The notes under the pieces: model-generated | What the model was told of the DNA's origin: nothing | The model's database searches: none | Seen by the model: only the letters and a program-made list of their open reading frames with translations | NCBI GenBank assembly: GCA_015832175.1 | Contig: WJXW01000004.1 | Coordinates: 3,968,001-4,032,000 of the forward strand | DNA from: Paraphaeosphaeria minitans | Lineage: Eukaryota; Ascomycota; Dothideomycetes; Pleosporales; Didymosphaeriaceae | Direction: 5' to 3' | DNA: 64,000 nt | Position numbers and translations under genes: made by a program | In this document: one piece after another, positions 1-12,700 of the stretch | How positions within the stretch are numbered: the stretch's first letter is position 1 | How the letters are laid out: each line of letters starts with the position of its first letter

Positions 1-185
1 TGGACATCATCGATGAGGTCAATGTGAGATTTGGGGGGAAGCATGGGGGAAGGGTGTCGGCGCAGGGGACGATGAAGTGTCAGGGGAGGTTGGCGACGTG
101 GTATGTAGATTGAGTGGGCAGATGAAGCCACGGAGAGAAAGCATTGCCCCGTACCAAAATGGCATACTGGGAGCGGCAAGGTAGT

Positions 186-545
186 TTATACGATGCATAT
201 CCATCGGATCAGTGTGCAAACGCTGTATACACTGCTTGATCTTGTCGACTTTGTGGCAGTATGGCCCGCCTCGAAAATTGTGCCATTCCTTGAGCATTCC
301 TCAAGGAAAGCAGCACCCAAGAAAAAGGTATCTTCTCTTCGCCCCGACCGTTCGCGAGAGTCCCGATCCGGTGAGCAATAGGTACGAGTTCCAATGGTCT
401 CAGTTGAACCTGGAATTGTCGTCTCCTGGAACGATTCGGAAATGCGGAAGTCTGTAAAACAGACAAATCCATCGAGCGTGAGTATATTTTGCGGTTCGAT
501 AGCGCGGTGGCGGATTGCAGGTTTGTTCATAAATGCCTTCTAGTT
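186..545 (-). pseudogene. Degenerate protein-kinase catalytic-domain fragment
   Basis: Read on the minus strand from about 541, the frame gives a recognisable kinase C-lobe of the type common in filamentous fungi. It has a catalytic-loop-like IRHRAIEPQNIL, then FTDFRIS where DFG is expected, then TRTYCSPD where the APE motif is expected, then a FFLGAAFLE helix resembling the usual W-SLGCVFLE. The critical residues are lost: HRD Asp is Ala, the catalytic Lys is Glu, DFG Gly is Arg, and APE Glu is Asp. A stop lies five codons before the motif (AFMNK is preceded by TAG), and no glycine loop or VAIK lysine could be found in the kilobase upstream. I infer a decayed kinase gene; a functional pseudokinase with unusual introns is possible but less likely. 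The downstream part drifts into unrelated frames. Confidence 0.5.
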
Positions 546-1626
546 CGATGGGCTTTTGCTACCGTTACTTACAAGTTATGGACCCACGCTCACACCTTCA
601 CGCACGATCAGGCTGAGACCTTCTTGAAGCGATAGCGACTTTTGTCACCCGATGCGGGGTCGCATATGTAAACCGGGACTCGCGTGTGAATATTCTGTGA
701 TTTTGGAAACGCTTTGTATTGGTGATGAGCCGTGAACACTTCTAGGGAGGGAAGATGTTCAGAGTATTCGCAGCTGACGAGACGAGCCACCGCCATAAGG
801 CTGAGTCTCTTGACCATGGCACGCATGATTTAAGCACGAGTGCAGACCTATCAGGGTATGTACCTTCATTTCGCTGTCAGTCGCTGGCAGATATCTTGTA
901 GGCTGGGTCGTCAGACGGTTGTCTTGATGTTTAGTTACAATTCATACGAGGCGTTTCTTCGTTTCGGAACGGATCAGCCCCTTCAGATACTTCGATCGCA
1001 GGGAATACGAGTACCGCTGCTGCATCACAGATATCGCGGCTGGCTCGATGGTCGCTAGAGGATCGTCAAAGAAATAGCGAAAGCGCCGGCATATTGCGCG
1101 TAGCATCATGATCAATATCGCAATGGACTTTTTGAATATAGTGATGTATTCGAATTTTCCTGAAGAAGTTCGGCGAATAGGTTGACAAGCTTGCGGCGTT
1201 GGTTTTGCAACCGAAGATTTAACTCCGCGGAATTTGATTATTCCATCCAATCGACCTTGCTACAAACTACTGGATCATATTTGTACCACTTGAAACGCTA
1301 TAGCCACGTCGTTTTTGGCACCAACGGCGCGAAACCTTCCGATCTTTGTCAAATCGTTCTTTGAAGGGCACCATCGGTGTGGGGCCGTATGATCGTGCAA
1401 GAGCCGCATAATGCAACGGTTGCCATGCACTGGCCCTGCGATGAAAGCGACCACCGAGGCGACTTTTCCCGACTTGTTAATGATGTGAGACGTTACGTCT
1501 ACCTGGTTTGGAGTGGAGACCGGTGGCATTGGTCTCCTCTATAAATCGGACACGAGAAGTCCATTGCACTGGGACAGCTTTTTCCTTCTGGTGGCCTGTC
1601 TCTCCGGTCCCGACTCCCTCGCCAGG
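546..1626. other. Intergenic, no supported gene
   Basis: Only short open frames of 60-100 codons with no recognisable domain. The region may hold the lost 5' part of the kinase remnant, but I cannot align any of it to an N-lobe. Confidence 0.5.
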
Positions 1627-3342
1627 ATGTATCGTTTCAGCAACATCTATGTGCTGGCTGCCTTTGGCACCATCGGGGGTGCCTTGTTCGGATTCGATGT
1701 GTCCAGTATGTCAGCCTGGCTGGATACTGACCAATACCTCGAGTACTTCAACCATCCCAACTCAGATCTCCAGGGTGGCATCACCGCCTCCATGAGTGGT
1801 GGCTCGTTCATTGGCGCCATCGCAGCGGGCTTTCTTGCAGACAAGTTCGGTCGAAAGCAAGCTTTGCAGTTTGCGTGCTCAGTGTTTGTCATTGGCTGCG
1901 CAGTCGTGTGTTCCTCACAGAACGTTGCCCAATTGATCGTCGGCCGCGTGATCAACGGTTTCGCCATTGGCATATGCTCCAGTCAGGTTTGCGTTTATCT
2001 GGCAGAGCTAGCTCCCAGCAAGATCAGAGGAAGAATCGTCGGTATCCAACAATGGTCGATCGAATGGGGCATCTTAATCATGTACCTGATCTGCTATGGA
2101 TGCATTCAGGGGATTTCCGGACCAGCAGCATTTCGTGTAGCCTGGGGTATTCAGGCTATTCCAGCCATCATCCTCTTCTTTGCTCTCTTTCTGTTTCCAG
2201 AATCACCACGATGGTTGGCTGGTCGGGAGCGATGGGAGGAGGTCCTTCAAATCCTTGCTGAGCTGCACGGAAACGGCGACAGAGATGACCCTATTGTTCT
2301 TGCTGAATATGAAGAAGTGCGCGAGGCGCAGCGTATAGCAGCCGAATCCAAGGGCGTCGGCTTCTTCGAATTGTTCGGGCCACGCATTTGGAAGAGGACG
2401 CTTGCCGGCACAAGCGTTCAAATGTGGCAGTAAGTAATACCTATGTTCCATGTCGCTGCGTCTACGGCACACACATATGTCACCAATACTCATTTCTCAA
2501 ATCACGCTCATCGTTCGTAGGCAATTACTTGGAGGGAATGTGGCCATGTACTATGTGGTCTACATCTTCCAGATGGCTGGTCTCTCTGGTAGCACAAACC
2601 TCTATTCATCTGCCATTCAGTATGTCATCTTCCTGGTGACTACCGGCCTAATGCTTCCCTTCATCGACCGTATTGGCCGCCGACAACTTCTCATCGGAGG
2701 TGCACTCATCTGCATGTGCTTGCACTATACCACTGCCGCAATCATGGCAACCTACGGTAACCCGGTGGACAATGTCTTTGGCAACGAGAACCTCAAGCTT
2801 GAGATTACAGGTGCTCCTGGAAAGGCAGTCATCGCACTCTCATACATCTTCACAGGCATCTACGGCCTGACCTGGGCACCAACAGGTTGGATCTACTGCA
2901 GCGAGGTATTCCCGCTAAAGTACCGTGCAAAAGGTGTCGGTCTCAGTGCTGCGACGAATTGGATATTCAACTTCGCCCTAGCTTACTTCTTGCCACCCGC
3001 GTTCAAGAACATCACGTGGAAGACGTAAGTTGTCGATAGCTTACTTTCGCATTGGAACGAGCTAACTCACAGTATAGATACATAATTTTTGGCGTCTTCT
3101 GTACAGTGATGACTGTTCACATATTCTTCACATACCCCGAAACTGCTAGGAAAACACTCGAAGAGATCGATGTTGTATTTGACAGCAAGATCCCGCCTTG
3201 GAGGACAAGTAAGGTGCAAGAGCGCGCGCTTGAGGCTCGTGCTCAGAGCATCAGTAAGCCTGAAACTGTGCGTACAGACAGTAATGGATATGATGAAAAG
3301 GAGGGCAAGGATAGTAGTGTGGATCGCAGAGAGGTTGTTTGA
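1627..3342 (+). CDS. MFS hexose transporter (sugar porter family)
   Basis: Proton-coupled or facilitative monosaccharide uptake at the plasma membrane is expected from the family. Three exons: 1627-2429, 2521-3024 and 3078-3342, giving 523 residues, normal for 12-TM fungal hexose transporters. Visible signatures are GFDVSSMSAW in TM1, the loop 2-3 motif DKFGRK, PESPRWL after TM6, QLLGGNVAMYY in TM7 (where QQLTG is usual) and DRIGRR in the second half. I chose the ATG at 1627 because MYRFSNIYVLAAFGTIGG is the usual N-terminus of HGT-1/RCO-3-like transporters; an in-frame ATG at 1513 would add 38 untypical residues. Introns are 91 and 53 nt with GTAAGT donors. It converges on the transporter at 3578-5004. 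The substrate (glucose, xylose or another sugar) cannot be read from the sequence. Confidence 0.9.
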
Positions 3343-3577
3343 GATGGGATGGCAATCACCATTCAGCAGCAGTGTTGAGAGTCTGGAGAGTTTACAACTC
3401 ATCCAAGTCATTGAAATCTGGCCAGAAGCTCGTCTCGACTACTTACTGTGTCAAAGTAGACCTCATGTCTTAAAGGATCATACACTGAACGTAATATGAT
3501 TTGACACCTGAGTGCAGTAGTGACCTGCGTGCTTGATTTAATCATTTCGTTGTGTGAGCATGGATGCAACCCTTTTA

Positions 3578-5004
3578 TCACTTGACCACCTCCATCTGCT
3601 TCGCCTTCCTCTTGTGCATAATCGCAGCAGCACCAAAGCAGATAAGTCCAAGAATGCCACAGGAGCCAGCAAGTACCTGCCCGTACAAGTACGTTCCGTT
3701 ACCCGCTTCTACCAAAGCTCCTCCTCCAGGTCCTCCAATCAAGCATCCAAAGCTGGACAAAGCGAACCCCATGCCCATGCGCGTTCCGATTTTCTTCGGC
3801 TCCAAAGTAAGATTCGCCAGAGTCGCGGGAAACATGGCTTGCAACGCTGCCGCGAAGAGGCCGTAGAGGACGGCGAAGGTGTACATGCCCGCTACCGACT
3901 TTATGGCGATCCAACAATAAAGCAGCAGTGCTGTCACGAAACTGACAACCAAGCTGATCGTGAGAGGGCGGCAGTAGTGATCAGCGATGTATGCTGGGAT
4001 CAGCCGCCCAGGTATGCCCACCCCGTTGAGGACCAGGAGAAATGGGATTGATTCCTCCAGGGTCAGGTCGAGTGTTTTACGCGCATACGCGTTGATCTAA
4101 CAACTGTCAGACCTAGAATCTCGACTCAGAGCAAGCGACATACATAGAAGAAAGCGAACCAGAGGCCTGCAAAGCAAAAGACCGAGCCTAGAATCTGTGG
4201 TTGTTAGCTAATGACGTACCCTGCCATGGCTCGACGACTTACAAAGAGGTCAAACACCACATCCTTCAATTCTCCAGGCTCGAGCATCCTGACCGAGTCT
4301 TTCGGCGGCAGACGCTTCTTCAGCAGCCGTTCCGCGACCAACAAGAGGCCCAACGCCATGAACCCCAGAGTCCTGAGAGCCCACCCAAAGCCGATGCGGT
4401 CGATGAGCCTATTCAAAATGATGGGGATGACCAAGCCTCCAGTCCCCGATCCGCACAGCGCAATTCCGATAGCAAAGCTCCGCTTCGTCGCATCAAAGTA
4501 CGTCGAGATGACCGAGATCATAGGCACGAACATGCAGCCATTAGCCAGCCCTATGCAGAACCCCTGCGCAAGGACGAACTGCCAGTACCGCGTGCAGATG
4601 CTCGTCATGAAGATGCCCAAGAGCCACAACGCGATCCCCGTGCGCAGGACCAATTTGAAGTGGCCCGTGTCCGAGGCGGCGCCAGATAGCAACGGCGTCG
4701 AGAGGAGGAAGAAGACGGTGAGGGCGCCGATCCAGGAGATGTTGGACGGCGTCGAGAGACCGATGGACGTGTAGTGCGCCTGGAACATGCCGAAGGACGT
4801 GATGAAGCCCCACGTGAAGAACGTGATGATATGTCCTCCCACGACCTGCCGCCATGCGACCCATCCACCATTCGGAGGCGGTTCAGTCGAGGATATCCGC
4901 GTGACATCGAATGTAGGCGACGCGTCTTCTTTGGCCCCGACACTTGTCTCCTCGTCCACGACGCCGAACTCGTCGGTCGGCGGATCCAATCCAATGGCCG
5001 CCAT
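3578..5004 (-). CDS. MFS monocarboxylate-transporter-like permease (MCT/Mch family)
   Basis: Three exons on the minus strand: 5004-4243, 4194-4144 and 4096-3578 (introns 48 and 47 nt, donors GTAAGT and GTATGT), giving 443 residues. After a 45-residue hydrophilic head comes the family signature PPNGGWVAWRQVVGGH at the start of TM1, then 12 predicted membrane segments. The middle 51-nt exon encodes ILGSVFCFAGLWFAFFY. Fungal members are related to Mch5 (riboflavin) and to monocarboxylate permeases; many have unknown substrates, so the cargo is not assigned. It faces away from the RS-repeat gene and converges on the hexose transporter, with only about 235 bp between the stop codons. Confidence 0.87.
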
Positions 5005-5635
5005 ATATACCTACCTATCGTTCGCGCACCATTGGAATGTGTTTATCTTTATTTTTCTGAAAAGAAGCGTCGGTTTCGCAGCAAAAGGAGCGCACGACAA
5101 CCCCGTGTTTTCTTCCCCAAGACGACCCCATATTGCTGAGCCACAAACAATTTTCCGACGCTTGGTGGAAGCGCTTACGGTTTGTTTCCGAAATTATGAG
5201 GTAATTCAAGCGGGAAAGGGCCGACGAGCCGAAGGACGTGGGTCGGCACTTGTTCATAGTAGACTACCTACTGTGTACTGTGTAGATAGGTACCTACTTG
5301 CGCTTCGGGCCTATCCGCGAGTAGGTACACAGCACAGTGGCCGAAGATAGAAGCCGGACCTGTCATCGCAGACCTTTCCTGTTAACACTCTTATCAGAGG
5401 ATTCTGATCAGAGTATAGCTTTAGAGACAAATACCTAGTAGAGTGAGCTGCGTCCGGACCAGGTGCGCTCTGTTGCATGTCTCCGCCAACATTGGACTGG
5501 GCTGCAGTATGCTTGTGGAGAGTGCTAGAGTAAATGCTTATTCACTTGATACAGAGTTCATACGCGGAAGCCCATGTTGCGAAATGTCGAAATGCAAAAA
5601 CTTTTATTTCCGGCACAGCATGATATTTCCGGTGG
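5005..5635. other. Intergenic with TACCTA-rich imperfect palindromes
   Basis: 5' flank of the MCT-like gene and 3' flank of the RS gene. It carries short inverted TAGGTACCTA-like elements near 5255-5330. No gene seen. Confidence 0.5.
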
Positions 5636-7611
5636 CTACGCCTCGGCTGCCACCACGTCCTCTTTTTGTTTCTTCTCGCTGCGCTCTTCATGCCACCAAC
5701 AACCGTCGTGGAAAAGGTCATTGTGAAGATCCCGGCCAATTTCGAAATTTACATGGCCATACCTCTTGGTTCTCTTCAGATCACCAGCATCTCTCCAGTC
5801 CGCATAAACTTGCAGAAGCTTCCAAATGGGACCAGCGACCATGCATTCGTCGATGAGGGGAAAATCTTCCAGAACAGGTCCTATCACTTCGTTCTCTAGA
5901 GTCCAATCCATTGCAATATGCGAACCCAGAATCCCCCGTGGCTTGATCGTGATGCCTCCTGTATCGCTGTTTAGAACACAAACAGTCGGCCTGCAGGATA
6001 TGAGACACGATTACTTACAATGTGTTTCTCGCTCGAATTGTAGTATGCTCCCTCCAAATGATTGAGTTCGTTTGGATGAGGCTCCACAGATTCCTGCTCC
6101 ATCGAAGGCATCGGGGAACTGGGAAGCGACTCCGAATGTTCCTGCTTTATCACAAGGCATGGGAAACTGCTTGCTGCTTCATCTATGGGTGGCTGTACGC
6201 GACGATGATGAGGTATATAAGCATCATGCCGAGCTCCCTGGGTCGTATGAGACAATAGGGAAACGCCCATACGTGCCCGTGGGCCGTCCATGGGCACGAC
6301 AGGTGGTCGCGATGTTCGTTCGGGTGAGTCAACCTGCAATTCGTGAGCCGCAACTTCTCATGTAGGTAACACATCAAGTCCTCTTACCATCGGTTCACGT
6401 TCGATATAGGGATGCCGCTGCTGTGGGGCGCCTTCCTGCACGTCTTCGCGTTTGACAATCTGCAATCGCTCTTGCTCACCGAAGCTTTGGCGGTGATGTT
6501 GGACATGTTGATTTGTCCAATATTGTGAGCGCGTAGGAGGGTGCAAGCACTCTTGCTCGTGGAAACTCTCGTACAGCCGCTGAGGGTAATGCTGATCAGC
6601 CAAGTTTCTATTATGTTGCGGATACGTAACAAGGGGTGTGGGATCGTTCTCAAAGGCAGTGTTCCATTGGTCGTTATACGTCTCTGATGGTTCCCAAGCG
6701 TCTTCCGGTGGCCACTCGTGGCCTGGGAGGTTTATGCTTTGATACTCCCGAAGCCATCGCCTCTGTTTGGCGTTTCGTGGTGCCCGGCCCCTAAGCAGTA
6801 GAGCCTGTTGTCTTTTGTTGGGCGCCTTTAACTTGCGCTTTCTGTAGTTTCTTGCCGGTGATTCAGCCCAGCGTGATTGCTGGGGGTCTGGCCCGTGATA
6901 CGAGGCTACATGGTCTCCGAAGTGGTTGCTCGACCAATTTTCTTGCTTGATGGGAATTAGTCTGCCCTCTTTGTCCGATTCGTCACGCGTGCAAGCTTGA
7001 CTTATATCGTAGATGGTTCTCGGGTCCAAGTTTGAGCCAGGAAAAAGCCGAGTGACTTCTTTGAAAACCCTCGTACTGCCGTTTTCAGACTGCATGTAAT
7101 AGAGAGGGGAGGGTCCTCGGTCATCGGGCCGCTCTTGGCGAGCATATCGGTCGATCGAGGGCGAGCGATATGGAATGTACTCTATGTAATGATCGGGATA
7201 CCGCGAGCGCACGCGCCGTCGGGACGTTTCTCTCCTTGAATCAGAAATCCCGTGGCTATCGTGGCGTTGAAACGATCGTTCCCGTCTTGATCTCTCTTGC
7301 GGCGAGCGCCATCTGTAGGATGTTGGCGATTGCGGAGGGCTGATTGACCTATACCGACACCGGTGGTAAGCCCGGTGAGGCGAGGGCGATCTGGAGTGAA
7401 CGGGGCTGCTTGAGCGGTACCGATGGCGAGGTGGAGCCCGATAAGGCGAGGGCGAGCGGGAGCGGGAGTACGCGGGGCTGAATGACCTGTAAAGACGCCG
7501 GTGGTGAGCCCGGTAAGGCGAGGGCGATCTGGAGTATACGGGGCTGCTTGGGCGGTACCGATGGCGAGGTGGAGCCCGGTAAGGCGAAGGCGAGCGGGAG
7601 TAGCGCTCCAT
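5636..7611 (-). CDS. RS-repeat protein of unknown function
   Basis: Predicted exons 7611-6388, 6333-6015 and 5958-5636 give 621 residues. The first intron (54 nt) is clear. For the second, only a GTAATC donor at 6014 keeps the downstream frame; the stronger GTAAGT four bases upstream does not, so this junction is uncertain. The N-terminus has four tandem 22-24-residue units of the form YSRSPSPYRAPPRHRYR-SSPV. The units alternate between an APPRHRYR and a (H/Y)-H-R type, so the repeat is dimeric. A long Arg/Ser/Gln-rich region follows, then a more ordered C-terminus with GITIKPRGILGSHIAMDW and DECMVAGPIWKLLQVY. RS domains are typical of SR splicing factors and nuclear-speckle proteins, but no RRM is present. 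I recognise no family for the C-terminal part. Confidence 0.6.
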
Positions 7612-8066
7612 GGTAACCAGAGACGCAATTCAGCATCTGTTTATGTTTGAACGCAAGAAGAGAGTTCCAAGAGTGAGAGATTGCGAAACGTGGGAGTGGC
7701 TTCCCAACACGGCTAGCGTGTTTTTGCTCCTGCCGTACGTTGAGCTGCTCCTTCCTTCACTTGAACCCTGCGATGCTTGCAGCCAATGAAGATACTAGCA
7801 AGGCGAAGCAGCGTGAGCTGGTAGACCAGCGAGAGCTGATCGCGAGTGCTTACACAGACGACCAGAGTCCTGGCGGACATGTATTACGTCGTAGCTCGCC
7901 CCGTCATACTTACAGGTATAGAGTAGGTAACAAGTTGATGGGTTTATCTCGGATTGTCTTAGCTGCAAGCCTTTGTTCATTTTCGGCTAATTTGGACTGA
8001 CTGACCTCCATGTTCGAACGCGTTGACAGCGAAGTATTTGAGATATCCGTGGAATGGTATCTCGTT

Positions 8067-8152
8067 TGGATGTGGACGTGGACGTGGACGTGGACGTGGA
8101 TGTGGATGTGGACGTGGACGTGGATGTGGACGTGGACGTGGATGTGGACGTG
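8067..8152. repeat. (GGACGT/GGATGT)n hexanucleotide microsatellite
   Basis: About 14 tandem hexamers of GGAYGT mixing the C and T versions without strict order. Confidence 0.9.
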
Positions 8153-8462
8153 AAGGTAGTATGATGGTAGTATGTGTTCTATAAGTTGTAGCGGCATGTA
8201 ACACCACAGTAGGAATTGACTTGGGGTTCTAGTCTCATGCCAAGGTGGGAGCTACACGGGTACATGTTTGGCTGGCAGCAGCAAATGTGAAGGCATTAGG
8301 TAGCGGGTTGGTCCGTCCCACCAATTCTCCCTTAGCAAGTACCCACGAACTGGGCTCTAGCCTCGGGAAGAGGTTTTCACTGTATAATAGGAAAAAGAAA
8401 GCCACTCAAACATGCCTCTCGCGGAAGAGGATGATCGAGTGAGAAAAAAAAAAGAAACACAC

Positions 8463-8467
8463 AAAAA
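8463..8467 (-). terminator. Pol III terminator of tRNA-Lys
   Basis: Five T residues on the minus strand begin 3 nt after the tRNA discriminator base. A second run of ten T lies at 8453-8444. Confidence 0.7.
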
Positions 8468-8469
8468 GA

Positions 8470-8575
8470 AGCCCGACGTGGGGGTCGAACCCACAACCTT
8501 GAGATACCGAATAATCGAGTCATTAGACCGTGAATACTTAAGAGTCTCACGCTCTACCGATTGAGCTAGCCGGGC
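8470..8575 (-). tRNA. tRNA-Lys(CUU) with intron
   Basis: The minus strand folds as a cloverleaf. The acceptor stem pairs GCCCGGC with GTCGGGC. The A box is TAGCTCAATCGG and the B box GGTTCGACCCC. The anticodon stem TGAGA/TCTCA closes the loop CTCTTAA, so the anticodon is CTT. An intron of about 33 nt sits in the usual place, one base 3' of the anticodon. The discriminator appears to be T(U). Confidence 0.93.
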
Positions 8576-9765
8576 TAGTCGGTGATTTGATGCAAAGTCA
8601 TTGAAAACAAATGCATATATACTCTAACAATTAGAGCCAAGCGGGCTCTATTCTTTGCTACACAGAGGTTGGTGTAGGTAGTATTATAGGAGCATACCGG
8701 TCGGCTCGGCTAGCCTACCACGGCTCGACTTCCCAAATCGAATGGCTCCATCTCAACCTGGCTCTGTTCTCGCACCTCTACCTATTACCTAGGTACAGGG
8801 CGAGGTGGGTGGTTGTAGTGTCGATGATTTCACTGAAGGTCACAAGTGGATATTAGATATTGAGTATTGTGCGAAGTTGTCTTTGCGATCCATGTACATG
8901 CTAGATAGTCAAAGAAGCAGTGCCGCTTTCCAGCAGACAGTAGCGAAGGAATGCGCCCCGAATTCCAATAGACTGGGTATCTACTACACCGCGTAGGCGC
9001 AGATCCCATGTTCAATCTTGGACACCTGTACTCTGTGTGTCTGGTCCGATTTACTGCTCTACACCGAAGGATCGCACAAGGTCCCTGTTCATCAGGGAAT
9101 GGACCCTCGGATTGGCATTCCAATGCGAGCAGACAGTCTACTGAAACGCATACCTACTGCGAGCCTCGAGGTTGACTTCTGGCCAAAGTCGCCAGAGCTG
9201 CCATTCTTGGCAGGCGTCAGTGAGCGAACATGGGGGAGCTTTGGTTGCTACAGCGCCCGCAATGTCTGGGTTTACGCGTACTTGCTCGTGCAGAGGACAG
9301 CACAGGACAATTGTAGGTAGAGACGGGTTGACGCCGCGCGTCTCAGGTTCCCAGGCGCGCATCGCATCGCATCGCATCGCACCGCCCCGGGGTCTTGCTT
9401 GCGGCGGCTTTTAGCTGCGCCCGAACTTCGTCCACGTTGGCCCCTTCAGTGCACAAGAATCACTGCACCGCGCACCGCGCACAGCGAAGAACCGCCGTAC
9501 TCCCTCGCCCGTCCCACGTTCGCGCGATTGCTGCTGTGGCGCCCGCCCGCGCGCTTTTCGAAACGTTGGCCAAGCTTTGGCGGCTGTGCTGTGTTGGGAG
9601 CCGGGGGACCGTCTCACGCTTTTCTCCGCCATCGTCGAACCCCCGAACACGCAACGAAATAGCCGGGACCAGCGGGTGCACTGTATTGTGTTGCAAGCAC
9701 TCTGGATGCAGCGGACAGCGCAGTCCTCACGAGTGGAGCAAGCGCCTTGATCCCGTTGTGCCGCC
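8576..9765. other. Intergenic; 5' flank of the P4-ATPase gene
   Basis: No gene seen. A short (GCATC)5 run lies at 9357-9381, and the last 300 bp are GC-rich, as expected of a promoter and 5' UTR. Confidence 0.5.
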
Positions 9766-12700
9766 ATGGCCGGCAGGCCGCCAGGTGCACCGCCGTCTCA
9801 CAACGAGAACCTAATCGACTTCGACGACCACGATCAGCACCAGCCGTACCACTACAACCCAGGCGCGCCGCCGCCCCATACCGACGAGGAGCTCCTCCGC
9901 CGATACAACACAGACCAGGCCACAACTCCAGGACGGCCTTCCGAATCATACGATGACTTTCTGGGTGGCCGACCTGCTGCGCCAGGCTTGCCCGGCGGGC
10001 CTGGTGCACCCGCCGCAGGTGCGACGCCGTACTCGAACAGCGGGGGCATGTACTCGCAGACGTCGGATTTGAACAACTACGCGCGCTACTCGGACGCAGA
10101 CGTGCACATCGACGAGGACCAGTCCGTGCAGGGCTACTATGCAGCAGGCGGAGGCTACGAGCCTCCCGCGGGCATGCACCACGCTAGCACCGGGCAGCCA
10201 AACAGAAACAGTATTCTCAGTCTCGGCGGCGGACTCACAGGGCGTGTCAAGAACATGTTTGGCCAGAGACCAGAGTACTCGGAGATGGATCTGCCCTTGA
10301 CCGAGCACGCGGCACAGCAGGGCCAACAAGAATCAAGAGGCGCCTACGACGACGATGCACAGACGCACAAGAAGCGCAGCTCAGGAGTCTTCAAGTTCGG
10401 CTTTGGACGCGGCCCTCCCGACCCGTCGACCCTCGGCCCCAGAGTAATCCATCTGAACAATCCACCTGCAAACGCCGCCAACAAGTACGTCGACAACCAC
10501 GTCTCTACCACCAAGTACAATATCGTTACCTTCCTCCCGAAGTTCCTATACGAGCAATTCTCCAAGTACGCCAACTTGTTCTTCTTGTTTACTGCAATTC
10601 TCCAACAAGTCCCCGGCATCTCTCCCACGAAGCGCTACACCACCATCGTACCTCTCGGCGTTGTCCTACTCGTCTCCGCAGTAAAGGAGTATGTCGAGGA
10701 CTACAGACGAAGACAGTCCGACTCTACACTCAACAACTCAAAGGCGCAGGTGCTCAAAGGATCCTCGTTCCAGGACGCCCGGTGGATCGAGATTGCAGTC
10801 GGAGATATTGTGCGAGTAGAGTCAGAAACTCCCTTTCCCGCCGATCTCGTATTGCTCGCATCCTCAGAACCGGAAGGTCTGTGCTATATCGAAACGGCAA
10901 ATTTGGACGGAGAGACGAACCTAAAGATCAAGCAAGCCATTCCAGAGACAGCCGATCTCGTCAGCACAGCTGAGCTGGGGCGCCTGGGCGGCAAACTCAA
11001 GTCGGAACAACCAAACAGTAGTTTGTACACCTACGAGGCGACCTTGACCATTGCAACCGGTGGGGGAGAGAAAGAATTGCCATTGGCTCCCGATCAGTTG
11101 TTGTTGCGTGGAGCCACTCTTAGGAATACACCCTGGATCCACGGTGTGGTGGTCTTCACTGGGCACGAGACGAAGCTTATGCGAAATGCAACAGCTACAC
11201 CCATCAAGACCACGGCGGTCGAGAGGATGGTGAACAAGCAAATTCTTATGCTTGTCGCCATTCTCATCGGACTCAGCATCATCAGTTCCGTTGGTGACGT
11301 CTTGATCAGAACCACCAAGGGAGACACTCTTGGGTATCTCAGATATGATAGCTTCGACGGCGCTTCCCAGTTCTTCCTTGATCTATTGACCTACTGGGTT
11401 CTCTACTCCAACTTGGTTCCTATCTCGCTATTCGTCACAATCGAGATTGTCAAATACTGGACAGGTATCCTGATTGATTCCGACCTCGACATTTATTATG
11501 AGCCCACGGACACACCTGCTAATTGTCGTACTTCGTCCCTGGTAGAAGAGTTAGGTCAGATTGAATACATATTTTCCGACAAGACCGGCACGCTGACACA
11601 GAACATGATGGTTTTCAAGCAGTCATCTATTGCGGGGATCCAGTATTCGGATGAGATACCTGAAGATCGAAGGGCAACATTCGAGGACGGAGTCGAAGTT
11701 GGTATCCATGACTTTAAAAAGCTTGAGGAAAACCGCAAGACCCACAGGGACAGAGACATCATTGACAACTTCCTCACGTTGTTGTCAACATGTCACACAG
11801 TCATTCCCGAACGAGGTGGAGAAAAGCAAGAGATCAAATATCAAGCCGCTTCACCTGACGAGGGCGCCCTGGTCGAAGGCGCTGTACAGTTAGGCTATAC
11901 GTTCATTGCACGCAAACCTCGCTTGGTTACCATCTTGGTGGATGGACAAGAGCGAGAGTACGAGCTTTTGGCGGTTTTAGAGTTCAATTCCACGCGAAAA
12001 AGGATGTCGACGATATTCCGCACGATGGAAGGAAAGATTGTGTGCTTCACAAAGGGCGCTGATACTGTCATCCTGGAGCGACTAGGGAACAACAATCCAT
12101 ACGTAGAGGTGACTTTGACTCATCTCGAGGAATACGCTGCGGAAGGACTACGTACGCTCTGCTTAGCGATGCGCGAGATCCCAGAGAATGAATTCCAGGA
12201 CTGGTACAAGATCTTCATGAAAGCGCAGACCACTGTTAGCGGCAATCGAGCGGATGAGCTAGACAAAGCGGCCGAACTCATTGAGCACGATTTGACACTT
12301 CTTGGAGCAACCGCAATCGAAGACAAGCTTCAGGATGGCGTTCCTGACACCATTGCGACTCTGCAAACGGCAGGCATCAAGATTTGGGTCCTGACGGGCG
12401 ATCGACAAGAAACTGCTATCAACATCGGAATGAGTTGCAAGTTGATCAGTGAGGACATGAGTCTGCTAATCATCAACGAGGAAAATAAAGAAGCCACAAG
12501 GGACAATATTCACAAGAAGCTGAACGCTATCAATAGCCAAAACCAAGGTGGTGCTGAAATGGACGTTCTCGCTCTTGTCATCGACGGCAAATCGCTCACC
12601 TACGCACTGGAAAAAGATCTGGAGAAGACATTTTTGGATTTGGCTGTCAAATGCAAAGCCGTCATTTGCTGTCGTGTATCCCCGCTCCAGAAGGCCTTGG

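Larger units (their letters stand above)
7612..8469. other. Intergenic with hexanucleotide repeat
   Basis: Upstream flank of the RS gene and 3' flank of tRNA-Lys. Apart from the GGACGT/GGATGT array at 8067-8152, nothing gene-like is visible. Confidence 0.5.

Noticed and set aside
1..1626. RIP-mutated transposon at the left edge
   Set aside because: No strong AT bias, transposase or terminal repeats; the only recognisable homology is to a kinase.
8067..8152. CRISPR-like array
   Set aside because: Direct hexamer repeats without spacers in a eukaryotic genome; a microsatellite.
7910..8207. Val/His repeat frames across the GGACGT array
   Set aside because: Microsatellite translation without start context or domain.
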